Positions 32,654 to 41,070 of a stretch of 64,000 bases of DNA are shown piece after piece. The position numbers were made by a program, and so were the translations under genes. Under the pieces are notes generated by a model that made no database searches, was not told where the DNA came from, and worked only from the letters and a program-made list of their open reading frames with translations. Numbering within the stretch: the stretch's first letter is position 1; each line of letters begins with the position of its first letter. Location: assembly GCF_019880365.1 (NCBI RefSeq), contig NZ_CP082271.1:3472001-3536000 (forward strand), written 5' to 3'. Source of the stretch: Pseudomonas sp. DNDY-54. Its GTDB lineage: Bacteria; Pseudomonadota; Gammaproteobacteria; Pseudomonadales; Pseudomonadaceae.

Positions 32654-33070
32654 GATGTTCGCGAGCAAGCTCGCTCCTACGAAAAGCAGAGCACCGACCA
32701 GATCTGTTAACCGCAGTGCCCGGAATGCCTTCGCGCTGTGGAGCCGGCTTGCTGGCGATCAGGACTGGTACAGGCAGCGAGCATCAGGGGAACGCCGGGC
32801 GATGATCGCGAGCAAGCTCGCTCCTATGAAAAGCGGACCGCCGACCAGCTCTGTTAACCGCAGCGCCCGGAATACCTTCGCGCTGTGGAGCCAGCTTGCT
32901 GGCGATCAGGACTGGTACAGGCAGCGAGCATCAGGGGAACGCGGGGCGATGATTGCGAGCAAGCTCGCTCCTGTGAAAAGCGGACCGCCGACCAGCCTTG
33001 CGACCTCAGCGCCCGGAGCGCCCGGAGCGCCTTCGCTTCGTAGGACACAGCTTGCTGGCGATCCCGACTC
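32654..33070. repeat. tandem 147-bp array of paired REP palindromes (BIME-like)
   Basis: Three tandem units with an exact 147-base period begin at 32654, 32801 and 32948; the third is diverged and shortened after about 60 bases. Each unit carries two palindromes in opposite orientation: GCGAGC-AA-GCTCGC followed by TCCTAY (first in unit 1 at 32661-32674), and about 90 bases later GGAGCC.GCTTGCTGGCGATC. Both are standard Pseudomonas REP sequences, so each unit is a REP plus inverted REP. The array starts 34 bases after the efflux operon and ends about 110 bases before the convergent RIO kinase gene, where it may fold transcript 3' ends. Because 147 is divisible by three, a long but spurious frame runs through it. 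The remaining bases of this 560-base gap show no gene. Confidence 0.92.
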
Positions 33071-33181
33071 TTTGGGCAACTAGCATCATGCGGCCACTGA
33101 ACCATGATCGCTCCAAAGTGGGACGCTCGAATGGCGCCCCTTCGTGCCCAAGATCAAGCAATCAAGCCCCGCCAGCGCTGC

Positions 33182-34072
33182 TCAGGTACGCATCCAAGGC
33201 GGCGTGGGCGGCTCGTCGCTGGGCTCGTCCGTTGCGTTGCGCAAGGCTTCCTTTCGCGCCTGATCGGCCAGGGTGGCCTTGATCTCGCGCATCACCGCGT
33301 CCAGATCGGCCTCGTCCTCGTCCTCGGCGAATTCCCCGGTCAGCTCGGACTCCGGTGTCAGCTTGCCCTCTTCGTACAGCGCCCACATTTCCTTGGCATA
33401 GCGGGTGAATTTGAGCTCGGGCGCAAACTGCCCGAAGTACGCAGACATGTTGCCAACGTCCCGCTCGAGCATCTCGAAGGCATGGTTGTTCCCCGCCGCA
33501 TCCACCGCCTGCGGCAAGTCGATGATCACTGGGCCGTGCTCGTCGAGCAGTACGTTGAACTCGGACAGGTCGCCATGCACCAGGCCGGCACAGAGCATCT
33601 TGACCACCTCATGGATCATGAACGCATGGAATTCCCGCGCATCGTCAGGGTGGAGGTCGACGTCATTGAGACGCGGCGCAGCATCACCGTCTTCGCCGGA
33701 AATCATCTCCATCAACAGCACGCCGTCGAGGAAGTCGTACGGTTTGGGCACGCGCACGCCGGCATCGGCCAACCTGAACAAGGCGGCCACTTCGGCGTTC
33801 TGCCAGTTTTCCTCTTTTTCCTTGCGCCCGTGCTTGGAGCCCTTGGCCATGGCGCGAGCATCGCGGCTGCTGCGGACCTTGCGGCCCTCCTGATATTTGA
33901 CGGCTTGTCGGAAGCTGCGGTTGTTGGCTTCCTTGTAGACCTTGGCGCAGCGCAGCTCATCACCACAGCGCACCACGTAAACCGCTGCTTCTTTACCGCT
34001 CATCAGCGGGCGCAGCACTTCGTCGATCAGCCCATCCTCGACCAACGGCTCGAGTCGTTTTGGCGTTTTCAT
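33182..34072 (-). CDS. RIO-type serine/threonine protein kinase
   Basis: The 296-residue protein has a RIO1-like kinase core. MSGKEAAVYVVRCG supplies the RIO nucleotide loop, the lysine in LRCAKVYKE the ATP-binding residue, CAGLVHGDLSEFNVLLDE the catalytic loop (D with N), and VIIDLPQAVDAA the metal-binding aspartate, with the RIO-specific insertion NNRSFRQAVKYQEGRKVRSSRDARAM in part. Bacterial RIO kinases are conserved in pseudomonads but their targets are not established; the archaeal and eukaryotic members act in ribosome maturation. The acidic C-terminal tail from about residue 245 (EFAEDEDEADLD) is extra. It converges with the REP array. Confidence 0.92.
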   Translation of the reverse strand: MKTPKRLEPLVEDGLIDEVLRPLMSGKEAAVYVVRCGDELRCAKVYKEANNRSFRQAVKYQEGRKVRSSRDARAMAKGSKHGRKEKEENWQNAEVAALFRLADAGVRVPKPYDFLDGVLLMEMISGEDGDAAPRLNDVDLHPDDAREFHAFMIHEVVKMLCAGLVHGDLSEFNVLLDEHGPVIIDLPQAVDAAGNNHAFEMLERDVGNMSAYFGQFAPELKFTRYAKEMWALYEEGKLTPESELTGEFAEDEDEADLDAVMREIKATLADQARKEALRNATDEPSDEPPTPPWMRT

Positions 34073-34230
34073 CAGCGGCTTACAGACCCTATTTGGCTAT
34101 GCAGATCTGCAGGTTACGGCAATCGCGAACTGGCTTCCATGTTCGCCCGCAAGTTTGAAAGCGTACTGTGGATTGGCATCCGAACAAGCCAGGACGGACA
34201 ATCAGAATCAACCTCACAGGGAGTAGCGCA

Positions 34231-35268
34231 ATGCTCGATTTCGACCGCTGCTGGCAAGCCCTTTGCGACCGGGATGCAGGGTACGACGATCACTTCGTAT
34301 TCGCTGTCCGATCGACGGGCATTTTCTGTCGCCCCAGTTGCCCGGCTCGGCGGCCGCGGCGTGAGGGCATCAGCTTCTACAGCACCGCTGCGCACGCCGA
34401 AGCCGCCGGATATCGGGCCTGCAGGCGCTGCTCGCCTTCAGGTCAAAGCCCGGCCGAGCAGCTCGATGCTCTGGTGGTCGCCGCCTGCCGCTTGCTGGAC
34501 GAAAGCCCAGAGCCGATGACGCTGGACCAACTGGCCACCCGTATCGGGCTGTCCCCGTCGCATTTGGCTCGTGCCTTTAAAAGTCGCACAGGCCTCACCC
34601 CGCGCGCCTGGGCTGCTGCGCGGCGTCGCGAAAGGCTGGAGTCGCGCTTGTCGGATGCCGACTCGGTACTGAGCGCAGCGCTGGATGCCGGTTACGGCAG
34701 CACGCGCGGCGCCTACCAAAACATCACGGCGTTAACCCCAGCACAGCGACGCCGCAAGGGGGCCGGTGAATCGCTGCGCTATGCGATCAGCGCTTGCCCG
34801 TTGGGGCTACTGCTGATCGCCGCGAGCCAACGCGGAATCTGTGCGCTGCTCTTCGGCGACGATGAGCAAACAGTGCTGAGCGAACTGAAATCACGCTTCG
34901 CTGCCGCCCAATTGGTGCGCGACCAAGAGGGGTTGGGTGAATGGCTGGAGCCTATCCTGACCCAGCTGCAGGAACCGTCACGCGCCGCCCGGCTGCCGCT
35001 CGACCTGCGCGGCAGTGCGTTTCAAGAGCGCGTCTGGCAGGCGTTGCGGGAGATACCTGCGGGTCAAACCCGGCGTTATGGCGAGCTGGCAGAAAGCCTG
35101 GGAAGCCACGCACGGGCTGTCGCGCGAGCCTGTGCGAGCAACCCAGTCGGGCTGCTGGTGCCCTGCCACCGCGTCGTCGGCGCCAATCATTCGCTGACCG
35201 GCTACCGCTGGGGTATTGAACGAAAGGCCGCACTGCTCGAATCAGAACGCGAGGAGCCGGGAGCCTGA
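34231..35268 (+). CDS. ada: Ada, bifunctional methyltransferase and AraC-type regulator
   Basis: The 345-residue protein has the three Ada parts. The N-terminal zinc domain carries C33, C37, C64 and C67 (GIFCRPSCPARRP; YRACRRCSP), where C33 accepts methyl groups from phosphotriesters. An AraC helix-turn-helix follows (about 85-170; DQLATRIGLSPSHLARAFKS). The C-terminal O6-alkylguanine methyltransferase has the active-site sequence VPCHRVVG with C312 and the earlier GSAFQERVWQALREIPAGQTR. It repairs alkylated DNA and, once methylated, activates the adaptive response. CAGGGAG upstream supports the ATG at 34231. It is near endonuclease V and TatD-family genes but not in an operon with them. Confidence 0.95.
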   Translation: MLDFDRCWQALCDRDAGYDDHFVFAVRSTGIFCRPSCPARRPRREGISFYSTAAHAEAAGYRACRRCSPSGQSPAEQLDALVVAACRLLDESPEPMTLDQLATRIGLSPSHLARAFKSRTGLTPRAWAAARRRERLESRLSDADSVLSAALDAGYGSTRGAYQNITALTPAQRRRKGAGESLRYAISACPLGLLLIAASQRGICALLFGDDEQTVLSELKSRFAAAQLVRDQEGLGEWLEPILTQLQEPSRAARLPLDLRGSAFQERVWQALREIPAGQTRRYGELAESLGSHARAVARACASNPVGLLVPCHRVVGANHSLTGYRWGIERKAALLESEREEPGA

Positions 35269-35328
35269 CGGCGATCTCGCGGTCCGATACTGGGTAGCCT
35301 CTGAAGCAACCCAAGGACTGTGCGCCCC

Positions 35329-35574
35329 ATGACCGAATTGAAACGCTACCGCATCCACTACCTCATCAACGGCAGTCCGGCTTCGCTGACGCTCAGCTCA
35401 TTCGAGCAACCGGATATGGAACAAGCCGAACTCGAGATTCTTCTGCATCATGTCCGCGAGCCCCGTGCGGCAACCGATGCACCATGGGAAAGCCCGGTGC
35501 GCTCCAGCGAGCACAGCCGCATGGCAGAACTGGGTGTCAGCAATATCCAGATCGAGGAAGACTCGAGCCGCTGA
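35329..35574 (+). CDS. conserved small hypothetical protein
   Basis: An 81-residue cytoplasmic protein (MTELKRYRIHYLINGSPASLT at the start) with predicted beta strands followed by a helix (EQAELEILLHHVRE) and an acidic end (NIQIEEDSSR). AAGGA about 12 bases upstream supports the ATG at 35329. The fold and function are unknown to me. It lies 60 bases after ada and 34 bases before the TatD-family gene, all on the same strand, so a three-gene transcript is possible. Confidence 0.65.
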   Translation: MTELKRYRIHYLINGSPASLTLSSFEQPDMEQAELEILLHHVREPRAATDAPWESPVRSSEHSRMAELGVSNIQIEEDSSR

Positions 35575-35608
35575 CCTTCCCCCAACCGATCAGCCAGGGA
35601 GACCAGAT

Positions 35609-36388
35609 GTGCGTCTGATCGACACCCACACGCATCTCGACTTCGACCCCTTCGACCACGACCGGACCGATGTAATCGAACGCTGCCAGGTTGCTGGCGT
35701 CGAGCGCATCCTGGTGCTTGGCGTGCATCAGGCGAACTGGGAGCGAGTCTGGCAAATGGCACAGGAGCAGCAGGCCGTATACGCCGCGCTGGGCCTGCAC
35801 CCGGTGTTCCTGCAGGATCATCGACCAGAGCATGTCGCCCAATTGCGCGATTGGCTGCATCGTTTACGGGGCGAAGATAAGCTTTGCGCCATTGGTGAAA
35901 TCGGCCTCGATTACTACATCGATGATCCCGATAAAGAACGCCAGCAACAGCTCCTCGAAGCGCAACTCGATCTGGCCCACGCATTCGAATTACCGGTGCT
36001 GCTTCACGTTCGTCGCGCCCATGCGCAGATGATCGCCACACTGAAGCGATACGCCCTCAAGCGCACTGGCATCGCTCATGCGTTCAGCGGCAGTTGGGAA
36101 GAAGCCCGCGAGTACATCAAGCTCGGCTACAAGCTCGGCCTGGGTGGCGCGGGCACTTGGCCGCAGGCGCATCGCATGCATCGGGTCCTGAAGCAGCTTC
36201 CGCTCGAAAGCATCGTGCTGGAAACCGACGCCCCGGACATCACACCCCACAGCCACGCCGGCCAACGCAACAGCCCGGAATTCCTGCCGGACATCTGCCG
36301 TGAACTGGCCGAGCTGCGCGGCATCAGCCCCGAGGAGCTGGCCGAAGCCAGCTATCGCAACAGCTGCGAGCTGTTTGGCTGGCACTGA
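35609..36388 (+). CDS. TatD-family metal-dependent hydrolase (DNase-like)
   Basis: The 259-residue TIM-barrel hydrolase begins MRLIDTHTHLDFDPF, with metal ligands H7 and H9; other ligands are in IGEIGLDYY (E), LLHVRRAH (H), GIAHAFSGSWEEA (H) and VLETDAPDITPH (D). Length and motifs fit the TatD family, which act as 3'-5' DNases or quality-control nucleases; this branch corresponds to YcfH/YjjV-type enzymes. The start is GTG at 35609, with AGGGAG eight bases before; the nearby ATG at 35607 is out of frame and stops at once. It converges with the chemoreceptor gene. Confidence 0.9.
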   Translation: MRLIDTHTHLDFDPFDHDRTDVIERCQVAGVERILVLGVHQANWERVWQMAQEQQAVYAALGLHPVFLQDHRPEHVAQLRDWLHRLRGEDKLCAIGEIGLDYYIDDPDKERQQQLLEAQLDLAHAFELPVLLHVRRAHAQMIATLKRYALKRTGIAHAFSGSWEEAREYIKLGYKLGLGGAGTWPQAHRMHRVLKQLPLESIVLETDAPDITPHSHAGQRNSPEFLPDICRELAELRGISPEELAEASYRNSCELFGWH

Positions 36389-36400
36389 GCCTGTGCTCCG

Positions 36401-38431
36401 TTAAACGCGAAACGCACCGATCAACTGTTGCAAGCGACCGACCAACTCGGTGAGTTCGCGGCTGGCCTGTTCGGTATGCCCAGCCCCTTCCGCGGTACGT
36501 TGACCCGCCTCATTGATGGCGACGATGTTGCGATCAATGTCATGTGCGACGGCCGTCTGTTCTTCCGCGGCGGCAGCAATCTGCTGGTTCTGGTCGACGA
36601 TGACGCCGACTGCCGCAAGAATATTTTCCAGCGCCTGCTGGACCTGAGCCGACCGACCGACGGTGTCCTCTGCCATTGCATGGCTCGAATGCATGGTCTT
36701 GACCGCTGCGCCGACGCCACCCTGCAATCGGCCAATCATCTGTTCGATTTCTTCGGTGGACTGCTGCGTGCGTTTGGCCAGGTTACGCACCTCGTCCGCC
36801 ACCACAGCGAAGCCGCGGCCTTGCTCACCGGCGCGTGCCGCCTCGATCGCAGCATTGAGCGCCAGCAAGTTGGTTTGTTCGGCCACACCCTTGATCACAT
36901 CCAGCACCTGGCTGATCGCTTTGCTGTCGCTCGCCAGCTGGTTGATGACGATGACCGACTGCTCGATTTCCGCTGCCAGCCGCTCGATACCTCCAACCTG
37001 GGCTGCGACCAGGCCTCGGCCATTGACCGTTTCCTGATTGACACTTTCGGCACTTCCCACGGCGGCCTCGGCGCTGGTCGCGACGCCCTGGGCAGTCGCC
37101 GACATTTCGTTCATGGCCGTGGCGACCTGCTCGATCTGTCCGCGTTGTTCGGACACCGTCTGGTTACTGTCGGCGGACACGGTCTGGACCCGCGACGCCT
37201 GTCGCTCCACCTCGCCCACCGTCTGACCGACCCGCTCGATCAATTCGCGGATCTTCGCCACGGTGTCGTTGAACACCTGACCCAGCTCACCCAACTCGTC
37301 GCGACTCTGTACTTTGAAGCGTGCCGTCATGTCGCCCGCGGCCACACGGTCCATGGTCGCGCCGAGGCTACGCAGCGTGGCGCGCGTCGACATATAGAAC
37401 GCGCTGTAGAGATACACCACGAGCAAAAAGACCAATGCCAGCGCCGCCAGCAGCAGCGTCATCAGCAAACGCTTCTCCTCGAGGCGCAGTTCGAGTTCAT
37501 CATCAAGGAAGGCGAGAATCGCGTCGTTCAAGGCATAGGTCTTCGCCATCTCGGCGCTGATCAGGTCATAGAACTCATCCCAGGGCCGATCCAACGCTTC
37601 GGCCATGATCACCTGATCCTGAACGATATCGCTGCTGGCCTGCAGAGACTCACGGCTGGCCTGGGTGTAGGCTTCGAGTTCGCGCAGCGCAGCAGCACTG
37701 CCACCTAGCACATCCTGTAGCTGAGCGCCGTATTGAGCCTGTTGCTTCTCAAGCTCCAGTAATAGGTCGTCCAGCTTGTTGCTGGCATCGGAATTCAGAT
37801 AGCCCTGTCCGAATGTGTAGGAGCCGACAGCCCGGCCTTCGCCGAGCGCCGCGGTTATAACGGGCGTGACCGAGGTCAGCAGTTCGGCAAGCACCCGCAC
37901 GTCGCGTTGACTGTCTTGGCTTAGCCCCGATTGGCTGGCGATCAGCTTGATCATGACCTGAGCCTGGCCGAGCAACGCACGGGCCATCGCCGTTTTGGTC
38001 TGCAGCGACTGTTCTGCCTGGGCCGCACGCAGCGCGGTGTCGAGTTCGTCTCGGCGCGCGCTGAATTCCGCTACCTGCTCAGGGTCACTGCTGACAGGCA
38101 CAAGTCGTTGCATGTGCGCCGACAGCGCCGCCTCGGCATTGGACAGTCGGGTGACGAGCGCCTGCACCTCGCCCGTTTGCCCGATGATTCCTTCGATCTC
38201 GACCAGATCCTTCCACTGTTCCATCTCGCGGCGTAGCTGCAACGCGGTGCCCAGCAGTTCGAGGCTCTGCAGCTCGGTGCGCGTACCCACGAATTCCTGA
38301 TACGAATCGCGCACCAGATAGAAGTTGGTCAGCAGCATGGGAACGAAGAAGAGGACGCTGATGAGGCTGAACTTCATACCGAAGCTGAGACGGTTCATCA
38401 GGGCAATCGCGGGATACAACAGACCGTTCAA
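36401..38431 (-). CDS. methyl-accepting chemotaxis protein
   Basis: The 676-residue receptor has one helix near residues 20-40 (FSLISVLFFVPMLLTNFYLV), a long largely helical periplasmic sensor (about 45-315), a second helix at about 320-345 (LLAALALVFLLVVYLYSAFY), a HAMP domain (RVAAGDMTARFKVQSRDELGELG) and a cytoplasmic signalling domain with the hairpin tip VIKGVAEQTNLLALNAAIEAARAGE (in part) and FAVVADEVRNLAKRTQQSTEEI. No CheR-tethering pentapeptide is at the C-terminus. The start is TTG at 38431, supported by GGGAG eight bases upstream; an ATG at 38398 is an alternative. A sigma-28-like promoter lies at 38521-38547. It matches P. aeruginosa PA4520, next to ampE there too. The ligand is unknown. 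Confidence 0.92.
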   Translation of the reverse strand: MNGLLYPAIALMNRLSFGMKFSLISVLFFVPMLLTNFYLVRDSYQEFVGTRTELQSLELLGTALQLRREMEQWKDLVEIEGIIGQTGEVQALVTRLSNAEAALSAHMQRLVPVSSDPEQVAEFSARRDELDTALRAAQAEQSLQTKTAMARALLGQAQVMIKLIASQSGLSQDSQRDVRVLAELLTSVTPVITAALGEGRAVGSYTFGQGYLNSDASNKLDDLLLELEKQQAQYGAQLQDVLGGSAAALRELEAYTQASRESLQASSDIVQDQVIMAEALDRPWDEFYDLISAEMAKTYALNDAILAFLDDELELRLEEKRLLMTLLLAALALVFLLVVYLYSAFYMSTRATLRSLGATMDRVAAGDMTARFKVQSRDELGELGQVFNDTVAKIRELIERVGQTVGEVERQASRVQTVSADSNQTVSEQRGQIEQVATAMNEMSATAQGVATSAEAAVGSAESVNQETVNGRGLVAAQVGGIERLAAEIEQSVIVINQLASDSKAISQVLDVIKGVAEQTNLLALNAAIEAARAGEQGRGFAVVADEVRNLAKRTQQSTEEIEQMIGRLQGGVGAAVKTMHSSHAMAEDTVGRSAQVQQALENILAAVGVIVDQNQQIAAAAEEQTAVAHDIDRNIVAINEAGQRTAEGAGHTEQASRELTELVGRLQQLIGAFRV

Positions 38432-38520
38432 AGAGACGTCTCCCAGTTTTTTATTGTATTGCCGGCGGCTAACAGGCTGCGGCAGGACTCGTCAGGCGGG
38501 GCACGAGAAACTTATACGGG

Positions 38521-38547
38521 ATATCGGTCGCTGCTGAGGTAACTTAA
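38521..38547 (-). promoter_or_regulatory. sigma-28 (FliA)-like promoter of the chemoreceptor gene
   Basis: On the minus strand TTAAGTTA (38540-38547) and ACCGATAT (38521-38528) are separated by exactly 11 bases. The sigma-28 consensus is TAAAGTTT-N11-GCCGATAA, so each box matches six of eight positions including the CCGATA core. It lies about 90 bases before the chemoreceptor start and fits expression with flagellar class IV genes. Confidence 0.7.
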
Positions 38548-38691
38548 GTTAGTGGCATGGTGATGGCGCAGCAAGCGACAGAAGGCACGCCGATTCCGGC
38601 CTATCCACCGTGCTTATCCGATGCCTGGTCATCGTCAGATGTGGGCGCCAGGCAGGTCGACTCACGGTGCGAGAAAGGCTGGAGCGATCCT

Positions 38692-39528
38692 TTAAAAAAG
38701 CAGAACCCAGAAGGCAATCGCCGCGTACCAAAGCATGCGCGTACGCACCAGCAGGGCGGCAAGACTGTCGAGCCGGGCGATGCCCGCCTCGCCTTCGTAG
38801 GGCTCACCGAGATCTGCCGCCACCGGGCCCACGTCGGCCAGCAGCCGGTACGCAGGAATATCCCAGTGCAGCAATTCCTGCAGTAAGGCGCGATTGACGG
38901 CGACAAAGTTGCCCACCAGTCCGAAGCTGGCAAGCAAGAGCCGCACTGGCACCCAATCGAAGGCATGCCGCAACTGCTCCGCCCGCTCACGCATGTCTTC
39001 GCTTCGAGCATGTTCGACGGTCAAAGCGAGCAGCCGGTACGCCAATGCAGCCAAGGGGCCAAGCAACACGTACCAGAAAATCACAGCGAAGAAGCCTTGG
39101 TGACTGCGCCAGAGCAGCTGTGCTTCCACGGCGCGCAACAGGCCCGGCGCATCGGCCGCGCTGAGTCCGAGATCACGCTGAGCCACCAGCGCAGCCGCCT
39201 CCTCGTCCCCACGACGCCACGCATCCCGGAAAGCGCCGAACTCGCGCTTACCCTGGCCACGCCCCAGACTGTAAAGCAGAACCAGCAGATGCAGCGGCAG
39301 ACTGAGCCAGCCGTAGGCCAGCGGCTCGAGTGCCATCAGCAGCAAACCGAGCACCACTACCGGGAGCAGCACCGCCAGCAACAAGCCCAGCCATGGCCCG
39401 AAGGAAGACCCCGTGCGCGCGTCGATTCCGCGTAACAACCGCAGCCAAGGGCCGTCTTGCTGAACATCACTTCGCCAATCGGTGAGCTTGTCGATGAGCA
39501 GAGCCAGCAGCACGACGAGAAAGATCAT
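38692..39528 (-). CDS. ampE: AmpE, regulatory inner-membrane protein
   Basis: The 278-residue protein opens MIFLVVLLALLIDKLTDWR, typical of AmpE, and has four main hydrophobic segments (residues 1-12, 45-66, 72-88 and 145-170, plus a C-terminal WYAAIAFWVLLF). AmpE is encoded with AmpD and is associated with beta-lactamase induction and peptidoglycan recycling, although its exact activity is unknown. The gene starts 24 bases after the ampD stop on the same strand, forming the usual ampDE operon. No ampC or ampR is in the window. Confidence 0.92.
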   Translation of the reverse strand: MIFLVVLLALLIDKLTDWRSDVQQDGPWLRLLRGIDARTGSSFGPWLGLLLAVLLPVVVLGLLLMALEPLAYGWLSLPLHLLVLLYSLGRGQGKREFGAFRDAWRRGDEEAAALVAQRDLGLSAADAPGLLRAVEAQLLWRSHQGFFAVIFWYVLLGPLAALAYRLLALTVEHARSEDMRERAEQLRHAFDWVPVRLLLASFGLVGNFVAVNRALLQELLHWDIPAYRLLADVGPVAADLGEPYEGEAGIARLDSLAALLVRTRMLWYAAIAFWVLLF

Positions 39529-39552
39529 TGTGGAAATCCTGTTTGGCCGGTG

Positions 39553-40104
39553 TCAGGCGACAATCGAGGCCGCGCGCAGCCGCTGCCAATCAAAGGCCGG
39601 GCCCGGGTCTGTTTTGCGATCTGGTGCGATGTCGCTATGGCCGCAGACACGCTCCGAGGTGATAGCCGGATACGCTTGTTGCAGCAGGCGGCACAGCGAA
39701 ATAAGGCTGTCGTACTGAGCTTCGCTGAAGGGTATGTCATCCGTCCCCTCCAGCTCGACGCCAAGGGAAAAATCATTGCAACTGCCGCGTTCGCCGAAGC
39801 ACGAGACACCGGCATGCCAGGCACGGTCCAGGCAGGAAACGAACTGAGTGATCGCACCGTCCCGCTCGATCAGAAAGTGCGCCGACACCTGCAAGGATGC
39901 GATTTCCTCAAAAAAAGGATGCTCTGCGGTCGGCAGGCAATTCTGAAAGAACGCCTGCACCTTTCCGGTCCCGAAACAGCCGGGCGGCAGGCTGATGTTG
40001 TGGATGACCAGCAGTGAAATCTCGCCATCCGGACGCTGGTTGAAGTTGGGCGAGGGGCAATGTCGAATGCCTCGGCACCAGCCTGTCGCATGATCCAGCT
40101 GCAT
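39553..40104 (-). CDS. ampD: AmpD, 1,6-anhydro-N-acetylmuramyl-L-alanine amidase
   Basis: The 183-residue cytoplasmic amidase has the Amidase_2 zinc ligands: H35 in LLVIHNISLPP, H156 in VCGHSDIAPDRKTDPG and D166 in the same segment, as well as WHAGVSCFGERGSCNDFSLGVELEG (in part) around the active site. It cleaves the peptide from anhydro-muropeptides during cell-wall recycling, which keeps the beta-lactamase inducer low. No signal peptide is present, as expected. It is the first gene of ampDE. Confidence 0.94.
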   Translation of the reverse strand: MQLDHATGWCRGIRHCPSPNFNQRPDGEISLLVIHNISLPPGCFGTGKVQAFFQNCLPTAEHPFFEEIASLQVSAHFLIERDGAITQFVSCLDRAWHAGVSCFGERGSCNDFSLGVELEGTDDIPFSEAQYDSLISLCRLLQQAYPAITSERVCGHSDIAPDRKTDPGPAFDWQRLRAASIVA

Positions 40105-40175
40105 CGGGCAGAACCTGGGTGATCGGCGGGCCTGCAGGCTAGCGCCTTGGGCCGGTCAGCTGCAAGCCACGGCCG

Positions 40176-40901
40176 TCATTCCAGGTCCATGGACCGCTGA
40201 GCACTGGCGCGCTTTTCATCCCGGCGCGAGGCCAGACGGTCAGCCAGACGCGTCGGTTCCGGCAGCCGATAACGGGTGACATAGCGCATCACCAACTGCG
40301 GGGCGCTCGCCAGGCTGACCCGATTGCCTGGCGAGATGATCAGCGGCCGAACCTTGTCCTTGCTGCGTAGCACGGTGCCAATGACCTTGCCGCCCTTATC
40401 AACCAGATCGACCTGATCGCCGCGCTGCTCACCGAGCACGTCGTGCTGCCCGGTGAGGATCTTCTTTGCCACCCCGATGGTTGGCAGACCCGTGATGACC
40501 CCTAGATGCGCGGCGATGCCAAGTCCGCGCGGGTGCGCGATGCCATGCCCGTCAGAGAAGATCAGATCAGGCGTCTGCCCGAGCGAATCGAGTGCCTGCA
40601 GCACAGCCGGCAACTCGCGAAACGATAGCAGTCCCGGGATATACGGCATGTTGGTCGGAATTCGTGCGAGCGTCTGCGCCAGCGGCTCAAGCGTCTCCGC
40701 ATCCAGCAGCACCACAGCGGCTCGGGTGATCGTGCCTCCTTCCTCGAAGCCCACATCAACGCCCGCAATCAGCCGTAACGGACCAAATTCATCTTCCAAG
40801 ACGACCTGGCTGGCGAGCTGTTTTTGCACCTCTCGAGCAGCAGCGGGACTGCCGTCCCAACCGCTAAAGGCATCAGACCAACGTTGCGGGGTGGTAATCA
40901 T
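40176..40901 (-). CDS. nfi: endonuclease V (deoxyinosine 3'-endonuclease)
   Basis: The 241-residue protein has EndoV motifs: D49 in LIAGVDVGFEEGG, the PYIPGLLSFRELPAVLQAL segment containing the catalytic glutamate, and FSDGHGIAHPRGLGIAAHLG with the third acidic residue; VAKKILTG follows. It cuts DNA one base 3' of deoxyinosine to start repair of deaminated adenine. The start at 40901 (MITTPQRW) follows a GAGAGGG; an upstream start at 40943 is not supported. It lies just upstream of ampD on the same strand with a 71-base gap and may form a transcript with ampDE. Confidence 0.93.
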   Translation of the reverse strand: MITTPQRWSDAFSGWDGSPAAAREVQKQLASQVVLEDEFGPLRLIAGVDVGFEEGGTITRAAVVLLDAETLEPLAQTLARIPTNMPYIPGLLSFRELPAVLQALDSLGQTPDLIFSDGHGIAHPRGLGIAAHLGVITGLPTIGVAKKILTGQHDVLGEQRGDQVDLVDKGGKVIGTVLRSKDKVRPLIISPGNRVSLASAPQLVMRYVTRYRLPEPTRLADRLASRRDEKRASAQRSMDLE

Positions 40902-41070
40902 TGAATCCCTCTCTGTCCCTCTATCAGATGGGCCGCGTAGCAAGCGGTTCCGATGCCTTAGACGGATGGATAACTGGACAACCGGGCAAAAAAATAAGAC
41001 GCTCCCGCCGTTCCGCGGCAGTTTTACCCTAGCTTCATCCTATAAAAACAAATGGATCGTCTAACACAGC

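Noticed and set aside
32568..33083. 171-residue plus-strand frame after the efflux operon
   Set aside because: It starts inside the outer-membrane-factor gene and runs through the REP array; the 147-base repeat is a multiple of three, so the frame stays open by arithmetic. The translation only repeats the REP palindromes.
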